64,000 nt of DNA from JAIQFV01 sp041494885 (GTDB taxonomy: Bacteria > Acidobacteriota > Terriglobia > JAIQFV01): positions 1 through 64,000 of the forward strand of contig JBGQBO010000006.1 in the NCBI GenBank assembly GCA_041494885.1. The letters are read 5' to 3'. A program made the position numbers and the translations under genes. Positions 26,238 to 34,185 of this stretch are shown here, one piece after another (the stretch's first letter is position 1; each line of letters starts with the position of its first letter). A model generated the notes under the pieces. That model searched no databases and was not told the origin of the DNA. It saw only the letters and a program-made list of their open reading frames with translations.

Positions 26238-26651
26238 TTATTTCTTCTTTTTCAGATAACTCTGATCGAAGGGTCGTGGAAAAAGCTTCGACATTTGAAA
26301 CTGTTCTATTTTCCCTTCCAGGTTGGACAGAACCACAGGAATATCGCCGCAGAATTCCCAGATGATCTGGCGACAAGCCCCGCAGGGCGGGGTCAGTTGG
26401 GTCGTTGCAGTAACCACGGCAATCTGTCGGAACCGGCGAGCCCCTTCCGAAATTGCCTTGAAGATGGCTACACGTTCAGCGCACAGGGTCAATCCGTAAG
26501 TGGCATTTTCAACATTACACCCGGTGAATACTCGTCCATCCGACGCCCCAAGCGCGGCCCCGACCTTGAAATTGGAGAAGGGAGCATGCGCTCGTTCGCG
26601 GGCAGTTTTCGCGAGTCGGATGAGCTTTTGACTTGATATGGGTTTGCTCAT
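26238..26651 (-). CDS. cdd: Cytidine deaminase
   Basis: A 137-residue zinc enzyme converting cytidine and deoxycytidine to uridine and deoxyuridine. Zinc and catalytic residues are in NATYGLTLCAERVA (CAE form of the small tetrameric class) and PPCGACRQIIWEF; the substrate loop GCNVENATYG is present. The frame runs further upstream, but the ATG at 26651 overlaps the punA stop in an ATGA junction and gives the normal length. The C-terminus has an extra basic tail (YLKKKK). It supplies uridine to Pdp in the same operon. Confidence 0.96.
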   Translation of the reverse strand: MSKPISSQKLIRLAKTARERAHAPFSNFKVGAALGASDGRVFTGCNVENATYGLTLCAERVAIFKAISEGARRFRQIAVVTATTQLTPPCGACRQIIWEFCGDIPVVLSNLEGKIEQFQMSKLFPRPFDQSYLKKKK

Positions 26652-27490
26652 GGGTTCTTGAAGTCCAGCTCGGCCAGGCGAGGAACGATGGCTTGCAGGA
26701 AACGAATGAAATCGTCTTTCACCCGTTCGCCGGTTTGCATCACTTCCTCGTGGTTGACCTTTTGTGGAACCACACCGGCCGCCATGTTCGTAATGCAGGA
26801 AATCCCCAGACACTTCACGCTCATGTGATTCGCCACGATCACTTCAGGGACCGTGGACATGCCGACGGCGTCGGCGCCCAATGTCCGCAACATCCGGATT
26901 TCAGCCGGGGTCTCATAGCTCGGGCCGGTAAGACCGGCGTAGACTCCCCGGTGGATCGTCATAGTCAGCTTGCGGGCCGCGGCGGAGGCCACCTTCCGCA
27001 TTTCCTTGTCGTAGGCGTCCGAGAGATCAAAGAATCGCAGGCCAAAGCGATCTTCGTTGGGGCCCAGCAGTGGGTTCGTCGACTGCAGGTTAAGGTGATC
27101 TTCGATGATCATCAATCGCCCGGGCTTGAATCTCTTGTTGATCGCCCCGGCTGCATTGGTCAGGATGAGCCGCTGAATCCCGAATCGCGCCAGCACCTTG
27201 GTCGGAAACGTGACTTCCTGCATCGAATAGCCTTCATAGTAGTGCACCCGCCCCTGCATGACTGCAATCGGCACTTTTCCGATCTCCCCCAAAACAAGGT
27301 TGCCGGAATGACCTTGCACCGTCGATCTGGGGAAATGCGGGATTTCGGCGTATGGAATGACCTGCCGGTTGGCGACCTGCTCACCAAACGCGCCCAGTCC
27401 CGATCCGAGCACGATGGCAATCCGGGGCCGCACCCCCGACTTCTGATTCAGGAACTTGACTGCCACCTGGACTTTTTCAAATTCACTCAT
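26648..27490 (-). CDS. punA: Purine nucleoside phosphorylase
   Basis: A 280-residue trimeric-class phosphorylase that splits inosine and guanosine into base and (deoxy)ribose-1-phosphate. Motifs: IAIVLGSGLGAFGE for phosphate, GHSGNLVLGEIGKVPIAVMQ with HYYEGY, ILTNAAGAIN, GPSYETPAEIRMLRTLGADA, and the base-specificity segment CLGISCITNMAAG. A hexameric DeoD is excluded by length and motifs. It follows nupC by 25 bases and overlaps cdd by four. The bases freed can be recycled by Hpt (3837-4394). Confidence 0.97.
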   Translation of the reverse strand: MSEFEKVQVAVKFLNQKSGVRPRIAIVLGSGLGAFGEQVANRQVIPYAEIPHFPRSTVQGHSGNLVLGEIGKVPIAVMQGRVHYYEGYSMQEVTFPTKVLARFGIQRLILTNAAGAINKRFKPGRLMIIEDHLNLQSTNPLLGPNEDRFGLRFFDLSDAYDKEMRKVASAAARKLTMTIHRGVYAGLTGPSYETPAEIRMLRTLGADAVGMSTVPEVIVANHMSVKCLGISCITNMAAGVVPQKVNHEEVMQTGERVKDDFIRFLQAIVPRLAELDFKNP

Positions 27491-27515
27491 GGAAGCTTCC
27501 TCGGACCCAGTGTTT

Positions 27516-28787
27516 CTAAAGTAGGATTCCGGCGATGCAGGCCGTCAAAAAGTTTGCAAGCGTTCCTGCCAGCACGGCTTTCAGTCCAAGACGAGCCAGA
27601 TCATGGCGGCGGCTTGGGGCCAGCGCTCCAATGCCGCCAATCTGAATCCCAATCGACGAGAAATTAGCAAACCCGCACAGGGCAAAGGTCGCGATGGTGA
27701 AAGACCTCGGGTCGAGAAACGCTTTCTTGGCGCCCAAAGCGCTGTACGCGATGAATTCGTTCAAGACCAGTCGTGTCCCCAACAGATTCCCCACATCGAC
27801 GCAATCCTTCCAGGGAATTCCCAGGGCCCAGGCCACCGGGGCAAAAACAGCCCCGAAGATTCTTTCCATGCTCAACGGGGCCCCGTGAAAAGGAACCAAA
27901 CCTAGCAGGCCGTTCAAAAGATAAATAAGGGCAATAAAAGAAATCAGCATGGCGGCCACATTGAGTGCGAGGCTGAGCCCCTCGCCCGTTCCCCGGGAGG
28001 CGGCATCGAGGATGTTGACATCGGTCCTCTCCACCTCCAGCTTGACCTTCCCCGCCGTCTTCGGTTCACCGGTTTCTGGAACAAGCATCTTGGCCATCAT
28101 GATGGTCCCGGGAGCGGTCATGATGACGGCGGTGAGCAGATTCTCGGCACGGGCGCCAAAGGCAATGTAGGCGGCCATGATCCCGCCCGAAATGTGAGCC
28201 ATGCCTGAAGTCATCACGCACATCAGTTCGGACTCCGTCATGTCATTCAAATAGGGTCGAATGGTCAAGGGAGCTTCGGTCTGACCCATGAAGATGGAGG
28301 CAGCAACATTCAGCGATTCAGCGCCACTGGCACCCATCAGCCACGTCATGACCTTGGCAAAAATTCGAACGATGACTTGCATCACGCCCAGGTAATAGAG
28401 GATGGCAAACAGCGCCGCAATAAAAATAATGGTGGGCAAAACCTGGAGCGCAAAGATGCTCACAAAATTCAGAGCGGGATCTCCCTCCTGGAGCGGGTGG
28501 CCGACCACGCTTTCAATGAAATGGATCATCGCCGCCCGCGAGCCGAGCGGCCCAAAAACAAAATTTGAACCGTATTGAGAATAGGAGAGCAACTTGTTGA
28601 TAGCGTCACCGAGCCTCTTGAATAAATAGACCCCCGGCGTCCATTTGAGCACCAGCAAAGCAAAGCTGATCTGCAGGCCGAGTCCCCATCCGACGGTCTT
28701 CCAACGGATGGCCCTCCGATTCGTCGACAGAAAGTAAACCAGCAGGGGGATGGTCACCAATCCCACGAGCCCAGTGAAGTGATGCAT
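27516..28787 (-). CDS. nupC: Concentrative nucleoside transporter, NupC/CNT family
   Basis: A 423-residue inner-membrane symporter that imports nucleosides with H+ or Na+. There are about 8-10 hydrophobic segments. Family motifs include GPLGSRAAM (here in FVFGPLGSRAA), VLPTIIFIAALFAILYYLG, the substrate-binding loop GQTEAPLTIRPYL and LNEFIAYSALG near the C-terminus, with CGFANFSSIGIQIGG. It sits between pdp (18 bases) and punA (25 bases) in one operon, so uptake and phosphorolysis are co-expressed. Confidence 0.95.
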   Translation of the reverse strand: MHHFTGLVGLVTIPLLVYFLSTNRRAIRWKTVGWGLGLQISFALLVLKWTPGVYLFKRLGDAINKLLSYSQYGSNFVFGPLGSRAAMIHFIESVVGHPLQEGDPALNFVSIFALQVLPTIIFIAALFAILYYLGVMQVIVRIFAKVMTWLMGASGAESLNVAASIFMGQTEAPLTIRPYLNDMTESELMCVMTSGMAHISGGIMAAYIAFGARAENLLTAVIMTAPGTIMMAKMLVPETGEPKTAGKVKLEVERTDVNILDAASRGTGEGLSLALNVAAMLISFIALIYLLNGLLGLVPFHGAPLSMERIFGAVFAPVAWALGIPWKDCVDVGNLLGTRLVLNEFIAYSALGAKKAFLDPRSFTIATFALCGFANFSSIGIQIGGIGALAPSRRHDLARLGLKAVLAGTLANFLTACIAGILL

Positions 28788-28805
28788 CGAGGCGCCTCCA
28801 GAATC

Positions 28806-30110
28806 CTATTCCAGGACTTCGTAAATGAGGGGTGGAACTTTGATGGACACGGGGGAGATCAAGTAGGCCGAGTTGAGGTGCTCCAGCGCGGAGGCCAATC
28901 GAGACTCGTCGTTGTAAAGGACCGTGCACAAGTTCTCTCCGGCCTCGACCGGGTCTCCCACTTTCTTGTGAAGCTCGAGGCCGACGGCGTGGTCGATCTT
29001 GGAATCGAGGCGCTCGCGCCCCGCCCCCAGCAGCATCGCCGCCACGCCAACTTTCTCCGCGTGGATCCCTTCGATGAACCCCGTCGACATGGACGAGAAT
29101 CGAAACCGCTTCTGGGCGGCGGGAAGCAGGCTGTAATCCTCCACCACGCGCGGGTTGCCCCCCTGCAGTTGAATGATCTTGCGGAAGGTCTCCAGCCCGG
29201 CGCCACTCTTGAGCAGGGACAGGATTTTTTGGCGAGCTTCCTCCAGGGTCCGCGCCGGATCACCCAGGACAAGCATATGGGCCGCCAGTTCCACGGACAA
29301 GTAAGTCAGATCGCCCGGGCCTTTCCCTTTGAGGGTCTCCAACGCCTCGATGATTTCGAGAGAATTTCCCACGCGGTTGCCCAGCGGTTGGTTCATGTCG
29401 GTGATGAGGGCGACGACCCGCTTCCCCATGCCCTTGCCGATCTCAATCATGGTCCGCGCCAGCCGCTGGGAGTCTTCAAGCGTTTTCATGAAGGCCCCGA
29501 CCCCCGTCTTGACATCGAGGACCAAGCCGTCAATCCCCTCCGCGAGCTTCTTGCTCATGATGGAGGCGGAGATCAGGGGATAGCTTTCTACCGTGGCGGT
29601 GACGTCCCGCAAGGCATACAGTTTCTTGTCCGCGGGGGCGATGTCTTTCGTCTGTCCGATCAAGCCACAACGGACCTCTTTCAGCATCGCTTTGAACTGG
29701 GAGAGCGAGAGGTTGACGTTGAATCCGGGAATCGACTCGAGCTTGTCGAGGGTCCCGCCGGTATGCCCCAGACCCCGGCCCGAGATCATGGGCACATACA
29801 CTCCCCCCGCGGCAGCCAAAGCCGCGAGCACAAACGAGGTTTTATCGCCCACGCCTCCCGTGGAATGTTTATCCACTTTCGGCCCGGGGAGGTCCGATAA
29901 ATCCATCGTGGCGCCCGACTCAATCATGGCGTGCGTCAGGGCGACGGTTTCTTCCACGTTGCAACCGTTCAGAAACATCGCCATTAACAGCGCCGACGCC
30001 TGGTAATCGGGAATATTTTCCTTGGTGTGGTTGGAGACAAAAAATGAGATTTCGCTTTCAGAGAGGACCCCGTGATCACGCTTCTTTTTGATGATATCGA
30101 CAGCTCGCAT
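28806..30110 (-). CDS. pdp: Pyrimidine-nucleoside phosphorylase
   Basis: A 434-residue homodimeric phosphorylase (DeoA/Pdp family) converting uridine and thymidine to base plus (deoxy)ribose-1-phosphate. The N-terminal helical domain starts MRAVDIIKKKRDHG; phosphate binding shows KHSTGGVGDKTS, the family signature is SGRGLGHTGGTLDKLESIPG, and VLDVKTGVGAF follows. Length and motifs fit the Bacillus-type Pdp, which takes both uridine and thymidine, better than E. coli DeoA. First gene of the nucleoside operon; a promoter candidate is at 30156-30184 on the minus strand. Confidence 0.94.
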   Translation of the reverse strand: MRAVDIIKKKRDHGVLSESEISFFVSNHTKENIPDYQASALLMAMFLNGCNVEETVALTHAMIESGATMDLSDLPGPKVDKHSTGGVGDKTSFVLAALAAAGGVYVPMISGRGLGHTGGTLDKLESIPGFNVNLSLSQFKAMLKEVRCGLIGQTKDIAPADKKLYALRDVTATVESYPLISASIMSKKLAEGIDGLVLDVKTGVGAFMKTLEDSQRLARTMIEIGKGMGKRVVALITDMNQPLGNRVGNSLEIIEALETLKGKGPGDLTYLSVELAAHMLVLGDPARTLEEARQKILSLLKSGAGLETFRKIIQLQGGNPRVVEDYSLLPAAQKRFRFSSMSTGFIEGIHAEKVGVAAMLLGAGRERLDSKIDHAVGLELHKKVGDPVEAGENLCTVLYNDESRLASALEHLNSAYLISPVSIKVPPLIYEVLE

Positions 30111-30155
30111 GGGGCAGGAGGAAAACCACGATCAATTCAAGGGTAAAGAGGGCTC

Positions 30156-30184
30156 AGACTATTCGAAGTGATACCCAATGTCAA
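30156..30184 (-). promoter_or_regulatory. Candidate promoter of the nucleoside operon
   Basis: On the minus strand TTGACA (complement of 30179-30184) is followed by a 17-base spacer and TAGTCT (30156-30161), about 45 bases before the pdp start. The -35 is perfect and the -10 weak (3 of 6), so it may need an activator. No clear operator is seen. Confidence 0.45.
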
Positions 30185-30365
30185 GCCCTTCTCGAAATCC
30201 CCCGGCCCTTCCCCGGTGAATGGAGCTTGGATCCTCGCCCCCGGGGGACCCGCGCTCCCGCCCCCGGTTCCCGGCGGAGCGGCCCGGACACCGGCTCACC
30301 CCCGGGTCGCTCGGCCGCGTCCTTGGTCGTCTCCCCGGCGATCAAGCCCCTCCTGAAAGTTTTCC

Positions 30366-30393
30366 TTGACGACGGCGCTTGTCTCCGTATAAT
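30366..30393 (+). promoter_or_regulatory. Promoter of the arginine cluster
   Basis: TTGACG (30366-30371), a 16-base spacer and a perfect TATAAT (30388-30393) place the transcript start near 30400, about 38 bases before argR. The stretch 30185-30360 upstream is very C/G-rich and holds no gene. Confidence 0.75.
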
Positions 30394-30405
30394 TATGCGC
30401 GCTCT

Positions 30406-30419
30406 CAAATAAATATGCA
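30406..30419 (+). promoter_or_regulatory. Probable ARG box (ArgR operator)
   Basis: The 14-base CAAATAAATATGCA matches the ARG-box pattern TGNATAWWNATNCA at all fixed positions except the first two bases. It lies just downstream of the -10 box at 30388-30393, where ArgR binding would block transcription, so autoregulation of the whole cluster is likely. The consensus is recalled from Bacillus-type sites. Confidence 0.55.
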
Positions 30420-30437
30420 TTCGGGCGACGGCTGACA

Positions 30438-30890
30438 ATGACCAAACAATTACGGCACGAATCGATCCTCCGGCTGGTGCGGCTGAAGCCGGTTCCGAAC
30501 CAGCAAATGCTTCAACAGGAGCTGCGCAAGCTGGGGTTTGAAGCCACCCAGGCGACCCTGTCACGGGATCTTTCGGAATTGGGGCTCGTCAAAACCGGCG
30601 AAGGGTACAAGCTGCTCGCCCAGGTGGTGGAGGCCCCGCATGCGTCGAACAGCGAGTTGCGCCGATTCCTGCGGGAGTTCATGCGGGAGGCCACGGCGGC
30701 CAACAACCTGCTGGTGGTCAAGACGCCCACCGGCAGCGCCAACGCGCTCGGCATCGCCCTGGATAACGCCGCGCTCCCTGAAATTGTAGGCACTGTGGCG
30801 GGTGACGACACGATTCTGGTTGTGACTCGTTCCGCAGCAACCGCCCGGAGCCTTCGCCGGAAATTTATGAATCTGGTGTCTTCGAATTGA
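30438..30890 (+). CDS. argR: Arginine repressor
   Basis: A 150-residue hexameric transcription factor that binds ARG boxes when arginine is present. It has an N-terminal winged helix with ATQATLSRDLSELGLVK and a C-terminal oligomerisation and arginine-binding domain with GSANALGIALDN and GTVAGDDTILVV (Asp pair contacting arginine). First gene of the arginine cluster, with an ARG-box-like site at 30406-30419 in its own promoter. Its stop overlaps the TTG start of argC, so the two are translationally coupled. Confidence 0.96.
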   Translation: MTKQLRHESILRLVRLKPVPNQQMLQQELRKLGFEATQATLSRDLSELGLVKTGEGYKLLAQVVEAPHASNSELRRFLREFMREATAANNLLVVKTPTGSANALGIALDNAALPEIVGTVAGDDTILVVTRSAATARSLRRKFMNLVSSN

Positions 30891-31975
30891 AATCACAGGT
30901 CAGACGCGACCCAAAAACTATTCATGTGGCCGTGTTGGGTGCTTCCGGATACTCGGGGATGGAATTGGCCCGCCTCCTGAGTCAACATCCCCAAGTCCAT
31001 CGATTGAGCCTCTTCTCTTCTCCCTCCGGTCATGCCTCGGGCGCCCCCCACGGAGCGAAAACATCGCCTCTGCCTTCCCACGATCTGGATTTTCTTCCGC
31101 GAAGAAAAACCCGGCTCACCGTGAGGCCCTTTGATGAGGCAGAGTTTCTGGAGTCCCGACCCGAGATGGTCTTCTTTGCCACCCCCAACGAAACGTCCCT
31201 CGAATTGATTCCCCGTTACACCTCCCAACCTTTCAAGGTGATCGATTTGAGCGGGAGCTTTCGCCTGCATCCCGCGTCGCTTTACCCGCGATGGTATGGC
31301 TTTACTCACAAGGCACCGGAGCTCCTTTCGCGGTTTGTGTATGGCCTGCCGGAGGGAAATGGAGCAGCCATTTCGCGGGCGCAGTGGGTGGCCAATCCCG
31401 GGTGCTATGCCACGTCCGTCCTCCTGCCGTTGCTTCCGCTGATCAAGAAGGGATGGATCGACAAGGCCTCCCCGGTCATTTGTGACTGCAAATCAGGTGT
31501 CAGCGGCGCCTGAAAGCAGCCCACCCAGAACACACATTTTTGTGAAGTGTCCGAGTCATTCCGGGCGTATTCGGTCTTCACCCATCGGCATCTTCCCGAG
31601 ATCAAACAGCACCTCGGGCTGGAGGAGGATGACAAGCTGATCTTCACGCCTCACCTGCTTCCGATCAATCGCGGGATCCTCTCGACCTTGTACCTCAAGA
31701 CCCGGGTCCCGCTGACCGAAGAGGAGCTGCGCGACACGCTGGCGCAGTTCTATGCCGATGCCCCTTTCGTGCGGGTATTCCCAAGCGGCGAATTGCCCCA
31801 GGTCAGGTGGGTGACGCATTCCAACTATTGCGACCTTGGCATTCGTTCGGAACCGGGTTCATGCTGGATCGTGATGGTGTCCTGCCTCGACAATCTGGTG
31901 AAAGGAGCAGCCGGTCAAGCCGTCCAGAACATGAACCTGATGCTGGGCTGGGCGGAACAGACCGGGTTGGAGTAA
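30887..31975 (+). pseudogene. argC: N-acetyl-gamma-glutamyl-phosphate reductase with in-frame TGA
   Basis: ArgC reduces N-acetylglutamyl-5-phosphate to the semialdehyde in arginine synthesis. Starting with TTG at 30887 the frame gives VAVLGASGYSGMELARLLSQH (NADP-binding fold, split here by the usual ArgC form), LSGSFRLH, and the catalytic Cys in VANPGCYATSVLLPL. It then meets TGA at 31511-31513 directly after KSGVSGA. The same frame continues without shift: NTHFCEVSESFRAY, HLPEIKQHL, TPHLLPINRGILST, NLVKGAAGQAVQNMN, to a stop at 31975. In the family a Gly follows SGVSGA, so a GGA to TGA change is the simplest reading: a nonsense mutation or a sequencing error. Everything else is intact and argB follows after 3 bases, so the loss must be recent if real. 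Confidence 0.9.
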
Positions 31976-31978
31976 GCC

Positions 31979-32773
31979 ATGGCAACCCGGATCGTTGTCA
32001 AAATCGGCGGGAGCCTGTTGAATGCCGAGACGCACCAGCGGATCATCGCCCGCCAGATTGCGGACCTCCTGACGGCAGGAAATCAGATCATTGTTGTGCA
32101 CGGGGGCGGAAAGCATCTCACCTCCCTTCTGCATCGATTGGACCTCCCGTCTCACTTCCACGACGGGCTGCGGCTCACGAACGCGGAGACGCTGGAGGCC
32201 GCTTTGATGGTGCTGGCGGGCTTGGTCAACAAGAAGCTTGTCGCTAGTTTCGTCTCGACCGGTCGTCGCGCCGTTGGACTGTGTGGCGGCGATGGAGGCG
32301 GGATCTGGGCTGAGAAGCTGCGGCACGCAGAGGTGGATTACGGCTATGTCGGATCCGTTTCAAGCATCCAAACTGATCTTATGGAGTTGCTCTTGCGAAA
32401 CGATTACCTGCCGGTCATCGCCTGCATCGCCCTGGGACCGGACCATCATTATTACAACATCAACGCGGATCAGATGGCCGCGGCCTGCGCCATCGCCCTT
32501 CGCGCCGGTCAACTTGTATTTCTGACCGACGTCGATGGAGTTCTGAATGAACGGAAGTCAGTCATCCCCAGGATCGACCCACGCAAGATCAGCCGACTGG
32601 TGGCTCAGAAGGTCGTTTCCGGAGGCATGCTTCCAAAGCTGAAGGCCTGCCTGGCCGCGCTCGAGGGAGGAGTGAGTGAGATCAACATCCTGAATGGCGC
32701 CGCGGAGAATTGCTTGAAGCGATTGATCAGCCAGGGAGAACCTCTTGGCTCTGTGCTGCGAGGGGAGCTCTAA
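31979..32773 (+). CDS. argB: Acetylglutamate kinase
   Basis: A 264-residue amino-acid-kinase family enzyme that phosphorylates N-acetylglutamate, the second step of arginine synthesis. Motifs: VVKIGGSLLN with the catalytic Lys, IIVVHGGGKHLTSLL, the acetylglutamate site GLRLTNAETLEAALMVLAG, YNINADQMAAACA, and VFLTDVDGVL. The C-terminal regulatory extension seen in arginine-sensitive hexamers is not evident. It lies 3 bases after argC and 3 before argD. Confidence 0.96.
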   Translation: MATRIVVKIGGSLLNAETHQRIIARQIADLLTAGNQIIVVHGGGKHLTSLLHRLDLPSHFHDGLRLTNAETLEAALMVLAGLVNKKLVASFVSTGRRAVGLCGGDGGGIWAEKLRHAEVDYGYVGSVSSIQTDLMELLLRNDYLPVIACIALGPDHHYYNINADQMAAACAIALRAGQLVFLTDVDGVLNERKSVIPRIDPRKISRLVAQKVVSGGMLPKLKACLAALEGGVSEINILNGAAENCLKRLISQGEPLGSVLRGEL

Positions 32774-32776
32774 CCG

Positions 32777-33982
32777 ATGACCACTTCGGGTCTCTCTGTC
32801 ATCCCGCTGGATCAACAATACGTGTTCCCCACTTACGACCGCACGCCGATTGTATTCGTCCGCGGACAGGGAGCCGAGCTCTATGATGAGAACGGGAAGT
32901 GCTACCTGGATTTCCTGGGCGGGATTGCGGTCAACGCCCTCGGTTACAACCATCCCCGCATCGTCGCGGCGCTGGCCGATCAAGCGGCAAAAATTATCCA
33001 CGTGTGCAATCTCTTTCATAACGAATACCAGGCGCCACTGGCTCAAAAACTGTGTTCCCTCTCGGGCCTGCAGCGCGCCTTCTTCTGTAACAGCGGGACC
33101 GAAGCCATCGAAGCGGCCATCAAGGTCGCAAGGAATCATGCTTTTCGCGCCTCAGGGGGCGCGCTCCATGCCAAGCACGAGATCATTGCCTTGGAGAATT
33201 CCTTTCATGGCCGCACCCTTGGCGCCCTTTCCTTGACCGGGCAAAAAAAATACCGGGATCCCTTTGAACCGTTGCTGCCGGGTGTTCATTTCGTCCCGGC
33301 CAATGACACCGCAGCGCTCCAGGCGGCGGTGAATGACAAAACCTGCGCGGTCATTATGGAACCCATTCAGGGGGAGGGCGGCATCCGTGTGCTTTCGCAG
33401 CTATTCCTTCGCACAGCGCGGGCACTGTGCGACCGCTATCAGGCGCTCTTGATCTTCGATGAGATTCAATGTGGTCTGGGAAGAACGGGATCCTATCTTT
33501 CCTATCAGGGGAAAGGGGTGGAGCCGGACTTGGTGACTCTGGCGAAGCCGCTCGGCCTGGGAATCCCCATGGGAGCGTTGCTGGGTACGTCGGCAACCCG
33601 GGATGATTTTTCTGCCGGTACGCACGGGTCCACTTTTGGAGGAGGTCCGCTCGCCTGTCGTTTGAGCCTCGAGTTCTTCCAGATGATCGAGGAGGAGGGA
33701 CTGCTGGAGCGCATCCGTCAGCTCGGAATCTATTTTGCTGAGCGGTTGGGAGAATTGAAGAGAAAGTTTTCGTTCGTGAGGGAGGTGCGGGGCGAGGGAC
33801 TGATCGTTGGGATGGAACTCGAGTTCCCTGGGAAAAGCATCGTTCGCGCCATGCTCGAGCATGGTTATGTCATCAACTGCACCCACGAAAAGGTGCTGCG
33901 TTTCTTGCCACCCTACATCATCACCGTGGCCCAAATCGATCGTCTGATTGCGGGATTGGAGGAGGTGTTTGCCGCCTTATGA
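32777..33982 (+). CDS. argD: Acetylornithine aminotransferase
   Basis: A 401-residue class III PLP aminotransferase making N-acetylornithine from the semialdehyde and glutamate. Family motifs: FLGGIAVNALGYNHP, FFCNSGTEAIEAAIKVAR, NSFHGRTLGALSLTG, EPIQGEGGIRV, LIFDEIQCGLGRTG, and the PLP lysine in LVTLAKPLGLGIPMGA. It may also serve as succinyldiaminopimelate aminotransferase, as in other bacteria. The 203 bases to argG hold no convincing gene; a 62-codon frame (33979-34167) whose ATG overlaps the argD stop shows no recognisable feature. Confidence 0.95.
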   Translation: MTTSGLSVIPLDQQYVFPTYDRTPIVFVRGQGAELYDENGKCYLDFLGGIAVNALGYNHPRIVAALADQAAKIIHVCNLFHNEYQAPLAQKLCSLSGLQRAFFCNSGTEAIEAAIKVARNHAFRASGGALHAKHEIIALENSFHGRTLGALSLTGQKKYRDPFEPLLPGVHFVPANDTAALQAAVNDKTCAVIMEPIQGEGGIRVLSQLFLRTARALCDRYQALLIFDEIQCGLGRTGSYLSYQGKGVEPDLVTLAKPLGLGIPMGALLGTSATRDDFSAGTHGSTFGGGPLACRLSLEFFQMIEEEGLLERIRQLGIYFAERLGELKRKFSFVREVRGEGLIVGMELEFPGKSIVRAMLEHGYVINCTHEKVLRFLPPYIITVAQIDRLIAGLEEVFAAL

Positions 33983-34185
33983 GCAACACCGCGCTGCAAG
34001 CATCGATGGTGTTGTTCCTCGCAGGGGATCCCGCCTGGCTCCCTTCTGGCCTTACCAGAAGTGTGGGGGGGGAGTCCAAGGGGAAAAAGATTTTCACGGG
34101 GACGGATACGGCCTGCGAAGCGAATCTTGTTCCATCCAAGGGGAGTCCGTTCTTAATTTACATCTAGCATAAAGAGGCGAAATCG

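Noticed and set aside
31511..31513. TGA in argC as a selenocysteine or reassigned Gly codon
   Set aside because: No convincing SECIS-like hairpin directly follows, the family has Gly rather than Cys here, and TGA ends many intact genes in the window (argR, punA, argJ), so reassignment is excluded.
30887..31975. Frameshift as the cause of the argC break
   Set aside because: The two halves are in the same frame (660 bases between 30887 and 31547), so only the single TGA codon separates them.
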